Assembly: GCF_902488535.1 (NCBI RefSeq)
Contig: NZ_CABTWO010000017.1
Location: 1 to 45,369 of the forward strand
Source: an uncultured Mobiluncus sp.
Lineage (GTDB): Bacteria > Actinomycetota > Actinomycetes > Actinomycetales > Actinomycetaceae
DNA length: 45,369 nucleotides
Direction of reading: 5' to 3'
Shown here: piece by piece, positions 17,831-24,384 of the stretch
Numbering within the stretch: the first letter of the stretch is position 1
How the letters are laid out: every line of letters starts with the position of its first letter
Program-made: the position numbers and the translations under genes
The notes under the pieces: generated by a model
Database searches by the model: none
What the model was told of the DNA's origin: nothing
Seen by the model: the letters and a program-made list of their open reading frames with translations, nothing else

Positions 17831-18202
17831 TCAAAAGGACGTGCGCCCACGCAAGGCGTCGAGCTGGCGGCGTTCCTTTTTGGTGGGACGCCCCGTGCCG
17901 CGCGGTCGATAGATGACGGCTGCATTAGCGGGATTCGTCAAGCGTTGTGGGGTGACGTCCTCGTAACATTTCACGGCTTCGGGCGCCCCCACGCGCTTGG
18001 GAATCAGGGCTTTTACCTTCAGGACGCGGTCGAAACCCGCGACCCGTAGCCGTACCTCGTCCCCGACCCGCACCGTGCTGGAGGCTTTCGCGCTCACTCC
18101 GTTGATTTTCACGTGCCCGGCGCGCGCCGCCGCGGTCGCAAGTGTGCGCGACTTCACCTGTCGCACCGCCCACAACCACACGTCGACGCGCATTTTTTCC
18201 AT
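17831..18202 (-). CDS. S4-domain RNA-binding protein, HslR-like
   Basis: 123 residues with an N-terminal S4 fold (RVDVWLWAVRQVKSRTLATA, then GHVKINGVSAKASSTVRVGDEVRL), the family of heat-shock protein Hsp15/HslR that binds stalled 50S subunits. The C-terminal third is basic (GRPTKKERRQLDALRGR), common in actinobacterial members. Two starts are possible: ATG at 18202, six bases after a TAGACT hexamer, or ATG at 18193, eight bases after GGAGGA. If the hexamer is the real promoter, the Shine-Dalgarno-like bases would not be in the message. Confidence 0.85.
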   Translation of the reverse strand: MEKMRVDVWLWAVRQVKSRTLATAAARAGHVKINGVSAKASSTVRVGDEVRLRVAGFDRVLKVKALIPKRVGAPEAVKCYEDVTPQRLTNPANAAVIYRPRGTGRPTKKERRQLDALRGRTSF

Positions 18203-18208
18203 TCCTCC

Positions 18209-18214
18209 AGTCTA
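18209..18214 (-). promoter_or_regulatory. -10-like hexamer before the S4-domain gene
   Basis: TAGACT, then GGAGGA, then ATG at 18202. The six-base spacing repeats the leaderless pattern seen elsewhere in the window. Confidence 0.4.
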
Positions 18215-18269
18215 CCCGCAGCCGGGATTTTCGGCTGAAATCCGGGGTAATCCGGCGAAACTGCGAACC

Positions 18270-19379
18270 CTAGCGGGGCCGGGACTCGCAACCTATCCCG
18301 TCGTGATCCCCGTCAAATTTTTCCCGGAATCCCGGATCCTGCGGGGTGATGGGCCGGCCCAGGATTGCCCAGACTTCTCGGCAGTTGGCGTAGCTGGCTC
18401 CCGAGCCACCTGGCGCCCCGGGTGCGGGTTCTGCCGCGGGAGGGGCCGCGTCCTGCGGCGGGGGCGGCGGTTCTGTCGGAACAGAAGCCGGCACGGTTCC
18501 GGAGGACACGACCACCCCGCTATCGGCAGGCAGTGCCTGACCTGGGCAATTACTCAAGATACGTACCATCGCATCGCGTTCAGCTTCAGTCACCCACAGC
18601 CGATACTTCGCTTTGACCGCAATCTGGCGCGAAACGTAGGCGCACCGGAAGTCCTTGTGCGGCGGCAGCCACGTCGCCGCGTCACCGTCCGATTTTTGCT
18701 GGTTGAGCCGGCCGTCCACCGCCAGCAGGTTCAACGGATCGTTCGCCAGGGTTTCGCGCTGCGCGGCGGTCAAGGCTTGGGCGCCTTTCTGCCACGCGTC
18801 AGACAGGGCGACCACGTGGTCAATCTGGATAGCCGAGGCTTGTGACTTATCAAAATACTTGGTTTCACCGGAATAGGGCTCCGCCAGGATCCCGCTCAAC
18901 ACCACGCATCCGCGTGTGTTCGCGCGCCAGGTTTTATCGGTCAAATCGCGGTTAAGGATGTCGTTTCGGGTGTCGCAGCCGTTCCGGTCGATATCGCGCC
19001 ACCTCTGGCCGAATTCCGCGCGCCGATACCCGGTTTTCGGCGCCCGCCCTTTCACCGGCAAGGTCGCCAGCACAGTCGCGGCGTCCCCGGTCGCTTCCGG
19101 CGTGGGTGCGGTGGTAGGTTCCACAGTGTTTTCTGGGGTCTGCGTGGGGGAAGTGTCAGAAGGCGTGGGGGTGGGTTCCACGGTCACTCGCGGCGCCTTG
19201 GTGGAAACGGTTGGGCTAGCAGAGACAGCAGGCTCAGAATCGCTGGCTTTGCTTCCCAGCACGTTGCCGCAAGCCACCACGGCACACAGCACCCCCGCGC
19301 CCACCAGCAGCTTCTTGGTCTTGCTGGTTTTGGGTGAGCTCTGAGCCGGTCTGTTCGGCGGCGCCGGGATTCCTTTCAC
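18270..19379 (-). CDS. Secreted HNH-type nuclease-like lipoprotein with excalibur domain
   Basis: 369 residues. N-terminal basic region and hydrophobic helix ending in VVAC (Cys37), an acceptable lipobox; then a Thr/Pro-rich linker (about 45-105). The DUF1524/HNH-like domain (about 110-285) contains IQIDHVVALSDAW (Asp187-His188) and NDPLNLLAVDGRLNQQKSD. The C-terminus is a calcium-binding excalibur domain with DGDHDGIGCE. Family knowledge suggests an extracellular nuclease; the substrate is unproven. The GTG start has TAAAAT exactly six bases upstream and no Shine-Dalgarno. It is divergent from the M20 hydrolase gene. Confidence 0.85.
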   Translation of the reverse strand: MKGIPAPPNRPAQSSPKTSKTKKLLVGAGVLCAVVACGNVLGSKASDSEPAVSASPTVSTKAPRVTVEPTPTPSDTSPTQTPENTVEPTTAPTPEATGDAATVLATLPVKGRAPKTGYRRAEFGQRWRDIDRNGCDTRNDILNRDLTDKTWRANTRGCVVLSGILAEPYSGETKYFDKSQASAIQIDHVVALSDAWQKGAQALTAAQRETLANDPLNLLAVDGRLNQQKSDGDAATWLPPHKDFRCAYVSRQIAVKAKYRLWVTEAERDAMVRILSNCPGQALPADSGVVVSSGTVPASVPTEPPPPPQDAAPPAAEPAPGAPGGSGASYANCREVWAILGRPITPQDPGFREKFDGDHDGIGCESRPR

Positions 19380-19385
19380 AGGCTC

Positions 19386-19391
19386 ATTTTA
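19386..19391 (-). promoter_or_regulatory. -10-like hexamer, leaderless start of the HNH lipoprotein gene
   Basis: TAAAAT, then GAGCCT, then GTG. Confidence 0.5.
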
Positions 19392-19445
19392 AAGCGCAGA
19401 CAGGCTTTTTTGAGCGACGGGCCGCATCCCCTGTTGCAAATTGGC

Positions 19446-19494
19446 GATTAAATCTGGGTTGCCGGTCTATATAACCACCTACCCCGATTTAATC
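19446..19494. promoter_or_regulatory. Spaced inverted repeat between divergent genes
   Basis: Perfect 9-bp arms GATTAAATC (19446-19454) and GATTTAATC (19486-19494), 31 bp apart, lie in the AT-rich part of the 221-bp gap between the HNH lipoprotein and the M20 hydrolase, with TATATAAC between them. This could be a paired operator; no regulator is encoded next to it. Confidence 0.4.
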
Positions 19495-19600
19495 CCCGAT
19501 TTCTTACACATTTGCTCATGACACCCCCAAATCAGGACCCACCCGGCGCGAGATTTTGCGCCGCAAGGAAAACAGAGTTAAAAGAAATTGAGAGGAGTTT

Positions 19601-20833
19601 ATGATGAACAATCTGGATATAAACGCCGCAGTCGCTCAGCTAGGTTCATGGCCGGACGAAACCTATCAATGGCTACACCGGCATCCTGAACTTTCGATGG
19701 CAGAGACAGAAACCTGCAATTTTATTGAGAAACAGCTGCAGGACTTTGGCTATCAGACTGAAATAATCGGTGGGGGCGTGGTTGGGATACTACAAAATGG
19801 CACGGGTAATACCACGCTTTTCCGCGCCGACATGGACGGACTACCGGTGAGAGAAGAGACCGGGTTGGCTTATGCCTCCACTATCACTCGACGTGACCGG
19901 GACGGAAACGAAGTACCGGCGATGCACGCCTGCGGACACGACGTACACATTACTGCTGGTCTGGGGGCAGCGCGAGTGCTTGCTGAACATCGCGATAGCT
20001 GGAGTGGCACCCATATCGCCCTCTTTCAGCCCGGTGAAGAAACCGCTGAGGGAGCGAAATCGATGATAGAGGCGGGTCTGGTCGAAAGAATTCCTCGCCC
20101 CGACGTTGCTTTCGGTCAGCATGTTCTGACCGGTCCCATGCCCGCCGGCTCAGTCGGCACCCATATCGGCGCGATTTTGTCTACTGGCGCGTCCTTGAAA
20201 ATTACGTTGCATGGCAAGGGCTCGCATGGCTCCATGCCTCACATGGGCATTGATCCAGTGGTACTTGCCTCGGCGATTGTGTTGCGGTTGCAGACTATCG
20301 TTTCGCGCGAAATCGATCCTTTTCAGATGGCAGTAGTGACCGTGGGGTCGGTGCAAGCTGGCACAAAGTCAAACATCATTCCCGAACGCGCCACCCTTTT
20401 GGTCAATATCCGCGCTTATGACATGGAGGTGCGCGAACACCTACTGACAGCCATAAAACGAATTGTTAACGCCGAGTGCGCCGCGGCAGGCAGCCCGGAA
20501 CCTGCCGAGTTCGAGCTTTATGATTCCTATCCCCTGACCGCTAATGAACCGCAAACTACCGAAAAAGTGACGCAGGCATTTATTGCCCACTTTGGTGCTG
20601 AGCGGGTAGGCGATTGCGGCGAGGTTCCCGCTTCCGAAGATTTCAGCACTATCCCTGACGCGTTCGGGATTCCCTATTGCTATTGGGGTCTAGGAGGTTT
20701 CCGCGACAACGACCCCAAATTTCCTAACCACAACCCCAAGTTCGCTCCGGTCATGCAACCCACGCTAACTACGGGCATCGAAGCCGTACTAGCTGCGGTG
20801 ATGGTTTGGTTGGGGAAATCGGAACAGGGGTAA
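19601..20833 (+). CDS. M20-family amidohydrolase (hippurate / N-acyl amino acid hydrolase-like)
   Basis: 410-residue zinc hydrolase cleaving N-acyl amino acid or related amide bonds. Metal-binding motifs are visible: the MHACGHDVH segment at residues 108-116, GEETAEGAK near 146 and the late His in FPNHNPKF. RADMDGLPV near 75-83 is also characteristic. AGGAG ends three bases before the first ATG and six before the second (19604), so translation may begin at the second. No partner genes; it appears monocistronic, and its codon use looks somewhat less GC-rich than the housekeeping genes around it. The exact substrate cannot be set. Confidence 0.9.
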   Translation: MMNNLDINAAVAQLGSWPDETYQWLHRHPELSMAETETCNFIEKQLQDFGYQTEIIGGGVVGILQNGTGNTTLFRADMDGLPVREETGLAYASTITRRDRDGNEVPAMHACGHDVHITAGLGAARVLAEHRDSWSGTHIALFQPGEETAEGAKSMIEAGLVERIPRPDVAFGQHVLTGPMPAGSVGTHIGAILSTGASLKITLHGKGSHGSMPHMGIDPVVLASAIVLRLQTIVSREIDPFQMAVVTVGSVQAGTKSNIIPERATLLVNIRAYDMEVREHLLTAIKRIVNAECAAAGSPEPAEFELYDSYPLTANEPQTTEKVTQAFIAHFGAERVGDCGEVPASEDFSTIPDAFGIPYCYWGLGGFRDNDPKFPNHNPKFAPVMQPTLTTGIEAVLAAVMVWLGKSEQG

Positions 20834-20863
20834 TGTCCCCTTTACCTCAAATTACGCCCACGT

Positions 20864-20892
20864 TTGGCGCTACGCCTATATATGCGTATAGT
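20864..20892 (+). promoter_or_regulatory. Sigma-70-type promoter for a small peptide gene
   Basis: TTGGCG (20864-20869), a 17-bp spacer and TATAGT (20887-20892). Transcription would begin near 20899 and read through the hairpin at 20928-20952 into the 31-codon gene. Confidence 0.65.
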
Positions 20893-20927
20893 TAGAGGTG
20901 TTAGGGCATCCGCTCTAACAAAGGTAA

Positions 20928-20952
20928 AGCCCCAAGGTTGCATCTTGGGGCT
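20928..20952 (+). promoter_or_regulatory. Leader hairpin before the small peptide gene
   Basis: Perfect 9-bp stem AGCCCCAAG/CTTGGGGCT with a 7-nt loop, ending eight bases before the AAGGAG ribosome binding site. No T run follows, so it is not a terminator; it may control translation or stabilise the message. Confidence 0.55.
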
Positions 20953-20971
20953 GGAGGACAAGGAGATTAAG

Positions 20972-21067
20972 ATGATCGCATTCATCGAAATCCTGGTTTC
21001 CTTGCCTGAGGCAATTCTAGCACTGATTCTCATCCGTGAGAAGGTGCAGAAGCCGAAGGATAGTTAG
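20972..21067 (+). CDS. 31-residue hydrophobic peptide
   Basis: Begins MIAFIEILVSLPEAILAL, one hydrophobic segment of about 20 residues, and ends with a basic tail containing REKVQKPKD. AAGGAG sits seven bases before the ATG, and a good promoter plus a leader hairpin precede it, so it is likely expressed. The layout (short membrane segment, charged tail, structured leader) resembles type I toxin or holin-like peptides, but no antisense RNA promoter was identified and no family is recognised. It lies between the M20 hydrolase and an HTH gene beside tRNA-Asn. Confidence 0.55.
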   Translation: MIAFIEILVSLPEAILALILIREKVQKPKDS

Positions 21068-21122
21068 GAAATCGCCCCGTCCCTTCACGGGGGCGGGGCT
21101 TCCTCCAAAAAAAGGGGCTACC

Positions 21123-21437
21123 ATGTTTCTTTCACTGCGCGGCATCGCTGCCTACACCGGTCTTTCCGAAAACACGCTAAAGGCGTACTCCCAGCGCGGC
21201 TATATGCCCGCGCCCGATGTCAGGATAGGCACGGGCGAAAAAGTCACAGCCAACGGCTGGTCTACCGACACTATCGACCATTGGCTGGCTAATCGCCCGG
21301 GGCGCGGGGCGCGTACCGACCTGAAAAAGGCCCAAAAGCCCAACGGCGGATCAGTGAAAAACGGCTCGAAAAACGCCGAAATACCGGATACAAAAAAGCT
21401 CCCGCGGCTGGATTCGAACCAGCAACCTGCCGATTAA
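21123..21437 (+). CDS. Small HTH (excisionase/AlpA/MerR-like) protein
   Basis: 104 residues. The first ~60 carry a winged-HTH pattern of the excisionase/AlpA kind: LSLRGIAAYTGLSENTLKAY, then QRGYMPAPDVRIG and STDTIDHWLANRPG. The rest is Lys/Asn-rich. The last dozen codons read through the 3' part of the tRNA-Asn gene in antisense, giving an ending that arises from tRNA sequence, so the original C-terminus may have been lost. AAGGGG is about 6 nt before the ATG. Such a gene against a tRNA suggests a remnant of an integrated element; no integrase is present. Confidence 0.6.
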   Translation: MFLSLRGIAAYTGLSENTLKAYSQRGYMPAPDVRIGTGEKVTANGWSTDTIDHWLANRPGRGARTDLKKAQKPNGGSVKNGSKNAEIPDTKKLPRLDSNQQPAD

Positions 21438-21470
21438 CAGTCGGACGCTCTGCCGTTGAGCTACGCGGGA
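21399..21470 (-). tRNA. tRNA-Asn (anticodon GTT)
   Basis: Full cloverleaf on the minus strand: acceptor TCCCGCG/CGCGGGA, D-arm AGCTCAACGGCAGAGC, anticodon stem with loop containing GTT, T-arm GGTTCGAATCC, discriminator G; CCA not encoded. A run of six T follows the 3' end. The HTH gene of the opposite strand overlaps it at 21399-21437. Confidence 0.95.
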
Positions 21471-21481
21471 TTGCGGATAAG

Positions 21482-21511
21482 ATTCTAACAGAACCTTTTC
21501 GCGAATGTCCA
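21482..21511 (-). promoter_or_regulatory. Promoter of tRNA-Asn
   Basis: On the minus strand TGGACA (21506-21511), an 18-bp spacer and TAGAAT (21482-21487), ending 11 bases before the tRNA 5' end. Confidence 0.65.
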
Positions 21512-21532
21512 CTCGCTGCGAGGTTACCGGTT

Positions 21533-22030
21533 TTAGGCCGGTAGGCCCGCCATGTCGCGTACCTGGGATTCCAAGCTGGACAGAGCGGGCAGGTCACCCG
21601 GCGCCAGCGCCCCGAAAGCGACGACTTCGGAAAAGCGGCTTCCGTCCGCCTTGGCCCGCACCGAAATCCGCACTTTCGTCCCGGAGGGCAGTGTCGAGAA
21701 CTGGGTATAGATTTGGGACTTTTGCAGGTACATGCGCGCGTAGTCCCCGAAGGCCTTGAGCATGGTCGACTCCGGGTTCTTTAGCAGCAGCGGCGCTTTG
21801 CCCGGGTCAGGCCAAGACACACTCAAAGTGTCGGTATCGCGGTCCCACCCAATCTGCTGCACCTCGTGCCACTCCCAGCGAGTCACCTCGCTATCTCGCC
21901 TGATTAAGCCGCTAGGGTCGGCAAACAGCCACAAGTCATGGTCCGCAAAGTACAGCGGTACACAGTTGCGTCCACCGCGGGGCAGCAGCGGTTTCAGTTC
22001 CGCGGGGATTTTGCTTTTCCTCAAGCCCAT
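21533..22030 (-). CDS. Conserved-looking hypothetical protein
   Basis: 165-residue soluble protein that I do not recognise. It opens with basic MGLRKSKIPAELKPLLPRGG, has Trp-rich strands (DHDLWLFADPSG, VTRWEWHEVQQIGWD) suggesting a PH-like or beta-rich fold, and ends in a helical section. The ATG at 22030 is chosen because upstream residues to 22096 look non-coding; TATACA lies nine bases upstream, a possible short or leaderless transcript. It stands alone between two tRNA genes. Confidence 0.7.
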   Translation of the reverse strand: MGLRKSKIPAELKPLLPRGGRNCVPLYFADHDLWLFADPSGLIRRDSEVTRWEWHEVQQIGWDRDTDTLSVSWPDPGKAPLLLKNPESTMLKAFGDYARMYLQKSQIYTQFSTLPSGTKVRISVRAKADGSRFSEVVAFGALAPGDLPALSSLESQVRDMAGLPA

Positions 22031-22161
22031 GAACTCAACTGTATAACAGGGCGACGCTGTCCCGCCCAGGCATTTCGCCGGTTCGGGCGGTGGCACCGAA
22101 ACCTCGAATTCCCGGCGCTCAGAAATACCACCTGAGCTCGGTAACTTGTTAGGATGTTTAC

Positions 22162-22235
22162 GCCCTGTTAGCTCAGTCGGTCAGAGCAGCGGACTCATAA
22201 TCCGTTGGTCGTGGGTTCAAGCCCCACACAGGGCA
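22162..22235 (+). tRNA. tRNA with CAT anticodon (elongator Met, or Ile2)
   Basis: Cloverleaf with acceptor GCCCTGT/ACAGGGC, D-arm AGCTCAGTCGGTCAGAGC, anticodon stem CGGAC..., loop with CAT, T-arm GGGTTCAAGCCCC, discriminator A. The anticodon stem lacks the GGG/CCC pairs of initiator tRNA. CAT could be elongator Met or the lysidine-modified Ile2; the sequence alone does not decide this. TAGGAT (22150-22155) may be its -10. Confidence 0.93.
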
Positions 22236-22399
22236 CTTGACCTGCACATATATTCGGCTTAAAAACCATAACTATTCTGGCACCATGTATGGCACCAGGT
22301 ATGACCATTGTTTCGCGAGAAATTCGAGCCTGGGACTTGTGTCTACATTGCCTGTGTAGGAGGACTTATTACCCGCTTCGGTTCCCGCACAGGGCACTT
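22227..22399 (+). repeat. Duplicated tRNA 3' end, possible attachment-site scar
   Basis: The 12 bases CACAGGGCACTT at the tRNA 3' end (22227-22238) recur at 22388-22399, where they are followed by the T run expected after a tRNA gene. The 149 bp between them contain two copies of TGGCACCA 12 bp apart (22278 and 22290) and no gene. The pattern fits a collapsed integrated element that used the tRNA 3' end. Confidence 0.45.
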
Positions 22400-22481
22400 T
22401 TTTGTGCGAAAATCAGCTCTTTCCCGCGACGTTTTTCCCGCTTCACGCTAGACTGGTAAACCTAGCCGAAAGGGAACAAAA

Positions 22482-23465
22482 ATGCAGATACACGCGATTG
22501 GCGGAGACCTCACCGAGATGAATGTGGACGCGATTGTAAACGCCGCGAACTCCTCACTATTGGGGGGCGGCGGTGTCGATGGGGCGATTCACCGGGCGGC
22601 CGGTCCGGAGCTGCTTGCGGCCTGTCGCGAGTTGCGCGAGACTCGTTTTCCCGACGGTCTGCCGGTGGGCCAAGCGGTCGCCACCAGGGGGTTCAACCTG
22701 GAGGCGCGGTGGGTCATTCACACCGTCGGGCCCAACCGTCACGCCGGACAAACCGACCCGCAGCTGCTGCACGACGCTTTTGCGAACTCCTTGAGTGAAG
22801 CCGCGCGGGTGGGCGCCCACGACGTGGCGTTTCCCGCCATATCCGGCGGAGTCTACGGCTGGGACATGGCCGAGGTAGCGCGCATCGGCGTGGCAGCCGT
22901 ACGCGAGTGGGCCGCCGGTACCCACCCCTCTCGTGACACCGACCCGACCGGTGATTCCGCAGCTCAAAGCCCCTCCCAAAACGCAGAAACCCCGATAGAC
23001 AACGTGTATTTCGTGCTGTTTTCCCCCGACGCGCTGGAGCTGTTTCAAGCCGAAATCGCCCGCACCGAACCGGAGGATGACTCCTGGCCTCCCGACGACT
23101 TCGAGTTGGCGCCGGGGGACACGAAAACCCACCGCAACGGCATGACCTTGGTCGATGCCTATTGGATTCCTGATGAAGAAGTCGCCTCGTATCGAGCCGA
23201 TCGCAACGCGGCGGCCGCGGCCTACACGGAGGCGTTCCGCGCCGAGGGCTACCGGGTGTTTCGCGAATGGGCTGGCTCGGAGGACGGCGAGGCCATCACC
23301 GCCAGCGATAACGCGGGCAACCTCCAGGCCATGATGCACTTAGATCCCCAAGCGGTTCAGGAGTGGCAGGAATTCTCGGCGAAATATGGCGCCAATGCCC
23401 ATGCTGAACTGGTCAAAGCCATCCGCGCCGAGCATCAGTATCTCAAGTCGGCTCCGACAGACTAA
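22482..23465 (+). CDS. Macro-domain protein with unknown C-terminal region
   Basis: 327 residues. The N-terminal macro domain (about 1-190) has the ADP-ribose-binding features GDLTEMNVDAIVNAANSSL, GGGGVDGAIHRAAG and FPAISGGVYGWD, matching the class that removes O-acetyl-ADP-ribose or mono-ADP-ribose. A polar 25-residue insertion (about 150-170) precedes the last strand, YFVLFSPDALELF. The remaining ~130 residues (DDFELAPGD to the end) are acidic and helical and do not match any domain I know. AAAGGGA precedes the ATG by about 8 nt, and TAGACT lies 25 bp further up. It converges on smpB. Confidence 0.88.
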   Translation: MQIHAIGGDLTEMNVDAIVNAANSSLLGGGGVDGAIHRAAGPELLAACRELRETRFPDGLPVGQAVATRGFNLEARWVIHTVGPNRHAGQTDPQLLHDAFANSLSEAARVGAHDVAFPAISGGVYGWDMAEVARIGVAAVREWAAGTHPSRDTDPTGDSAAQSPSQNAETPIDNVYFVLFSPDALELFQAEIARTEPEDDSWPPDDFELAPGDTKTHRNGMTLVDAYWIPDEEVASYRADRNAAAAAYTEAFRAEGYRVFREWAGSEDGEAITASDNAGNLQAMMHLDPQAVQEWQEFSAKYGANAHAELVKAIRAEHQYLKSAPTD

Positions 23466-23619
23466 CCCCGCTGCCCGCGGACAAACCGGCGGCACGCCAG
23501 CTTTTACCGAACCTCGCCAGCCCGCCGAACCTTATCCGATATGGCACTGTGCTCGCGGCGCTCCTGCCGGGTCGTCTGCGCCAGTCTGCGCCAGTCTGCA
23601 ACAGCCCCTGCCCCGCACT

Positions 23620-24159
23620 TCACCGGGAGCGCCGGTTCGCCTCCCGCAAAGCCCGCTGCGCCTCGCGGTCGTCCTCGCGCTGGCGGATAGTTTGACGCTT
23701 ATCCCACTCCTGCTTGCCTTTCGCCACCGCAATCTCCACTTTCGCGCGTCCGCCCACGAAATACAGCTCTACCGGCACAATCGTGTAGCCTTTCGCGGCG
23801 ACCGCCCCTTCGAGTTTCGCAATCTCGCGCTTATGCAACAACAGTTTGCGCTTGCGTTTCGGAGCGTGATTCGTCCAAGAACCGTAAAAATATTCCGGAA
23901 TGTTCGCCCCTTGCAGCCACGCCTCCCCGCGGTCGACCTCAACCCACGCTTCGGTGAGCGAAGCCCGTCCCATCCGCAAAGCCTTGACTTCGGTGCCGGT
24001 CAGCGACAATCCCGCCTCGTAACGGTCCTCCAAAAAATAATCGTGCGCGGCCTTCTTGTTCCGGGCGATGACTTTCTTGGCGTCCGACTCCGCTTTGGCA
24101 CGCTGAGAAGGGGTCAGCTTCCCCGACTGACCCGCCCCCGTAGCAGCTTTTTTACCCAT
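23620..24159 (-). CDS. smpB: SsrA-binding protein SmpB
   Basis: Partner of tmRNA in rescue of stalled ribosomes. 179 residues; conserved core from NKKAAHDYFLEDRYEAGLSL through GTEVKALRMGRASL, WLQGANIPEY, HAPKRKRKLLLHKREI and the C-terminal basic tail that mimics mRNA. ATG at 24159 was chosen over a longer reading to 24252, which would include the promoter. It has no Shine-Dalgarno but a good promoter with the -10 eight bases upstream. tmRNA (ssrA) was looked for on both sides and not found. It lies downstream of the M23 peptidase, a common position after ftsEX. Confidence 0.95.
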   Translation of the reverse strand: MGKKAATGAGQSGKLTPSQRAKAESDAKKVIARNKKAAHDYFLEDRYEAGLSLTGTEVKALRMGRASLTEAWVEVDRGEAWLQGANIPEYFYGSWTNHAPKRKRKLLLHKREIAKLEGAVAAKGYTIVPVELYFVGGRAKVEIAVAKGKQEWDKRQTIRQREDDREAQRALREANRRSR

Positions 24160-24167
24160 AGAGTGCA

Positions 24168-24195
24168 ATTTTAGCGCAAAAGCGCGGTCTGCCAA
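24168..24195 (-). promoter_or_regulatory. Promoter of smpB, near-leaderless
   Basis: TTGGCA (24190-24195), a 16-bp spacer and TAAAAT (24168-24173) on the minus strand, eight bases before the ATG; transcription would start at or within a base or two of the start codon. Confidence 0.6.
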
Positions 24196-24247
24196 CTTTT
24201 CCCTGCGGCGCTGCCCGGACGTCACAAGGCCGGGTGGCCGCCAGCCC

Positions 24248-24324
24248 GTCACGGACTCGTCACGGATTCGCCACGGTTTCGTCTCGGTTTCGTCACCGAT
24301 TGGTTACCGATTAGTTACGAACAC
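24248..24324. repeat. Seven tandem 11-bp repeats between the M23 peptidase gene and smpB
   Basis: Seven consecutive units with exact 11-bp period, from GTCACGGACTC and GTCACGGATTC through GTCTCGGTTTC and GTCACCGATTG to GTTACGAACAC. Position 1 is always G, C or T is always second and third, and CGG/CCG is central. The array starts 53 bp upstream of the smpB -35 element and ends 60 bp beyond the M23 gene. An 11-bp period keeps each unit on one face of the helix; because 11 is not a multiple of three, it is unlikely to be coding. Confidence 0.75.
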
Positions 24325-24384
24325 ATCACCAGGCCGCCCGCTCGCCTACCCACTCTGGTGACGCCGCCCTCGTGAGGCGACCGC

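Noticed and set aside
21073..21099. GC-rich hairpin before the HTH gene as a terminator
   Set aside because: A stem of about 10 bp exists, but the plus strand continues with TTCCTCC and an A run rather than a T run.
20834..22400. Complete prophage or insertion sequence
   Set aside because: No integrase, transposase, terminal inverted repeats or phage structural genes are present; only an HTH gene and repeat scars remain.
23575..23605. Direct repeat of GTCTGCGCCA
   Set aside because: Only two and a half copies in a short convergent gap; no sign of function and easily explained by slippage.
23466..24384. tmRNA gene next to smpB
   Set aside because: No tRNA-Ala-like ends with G-U pair or tag-peptide frame ending in LAA was found on either side; only short 10-bp repeats occur at about 23575-23605.
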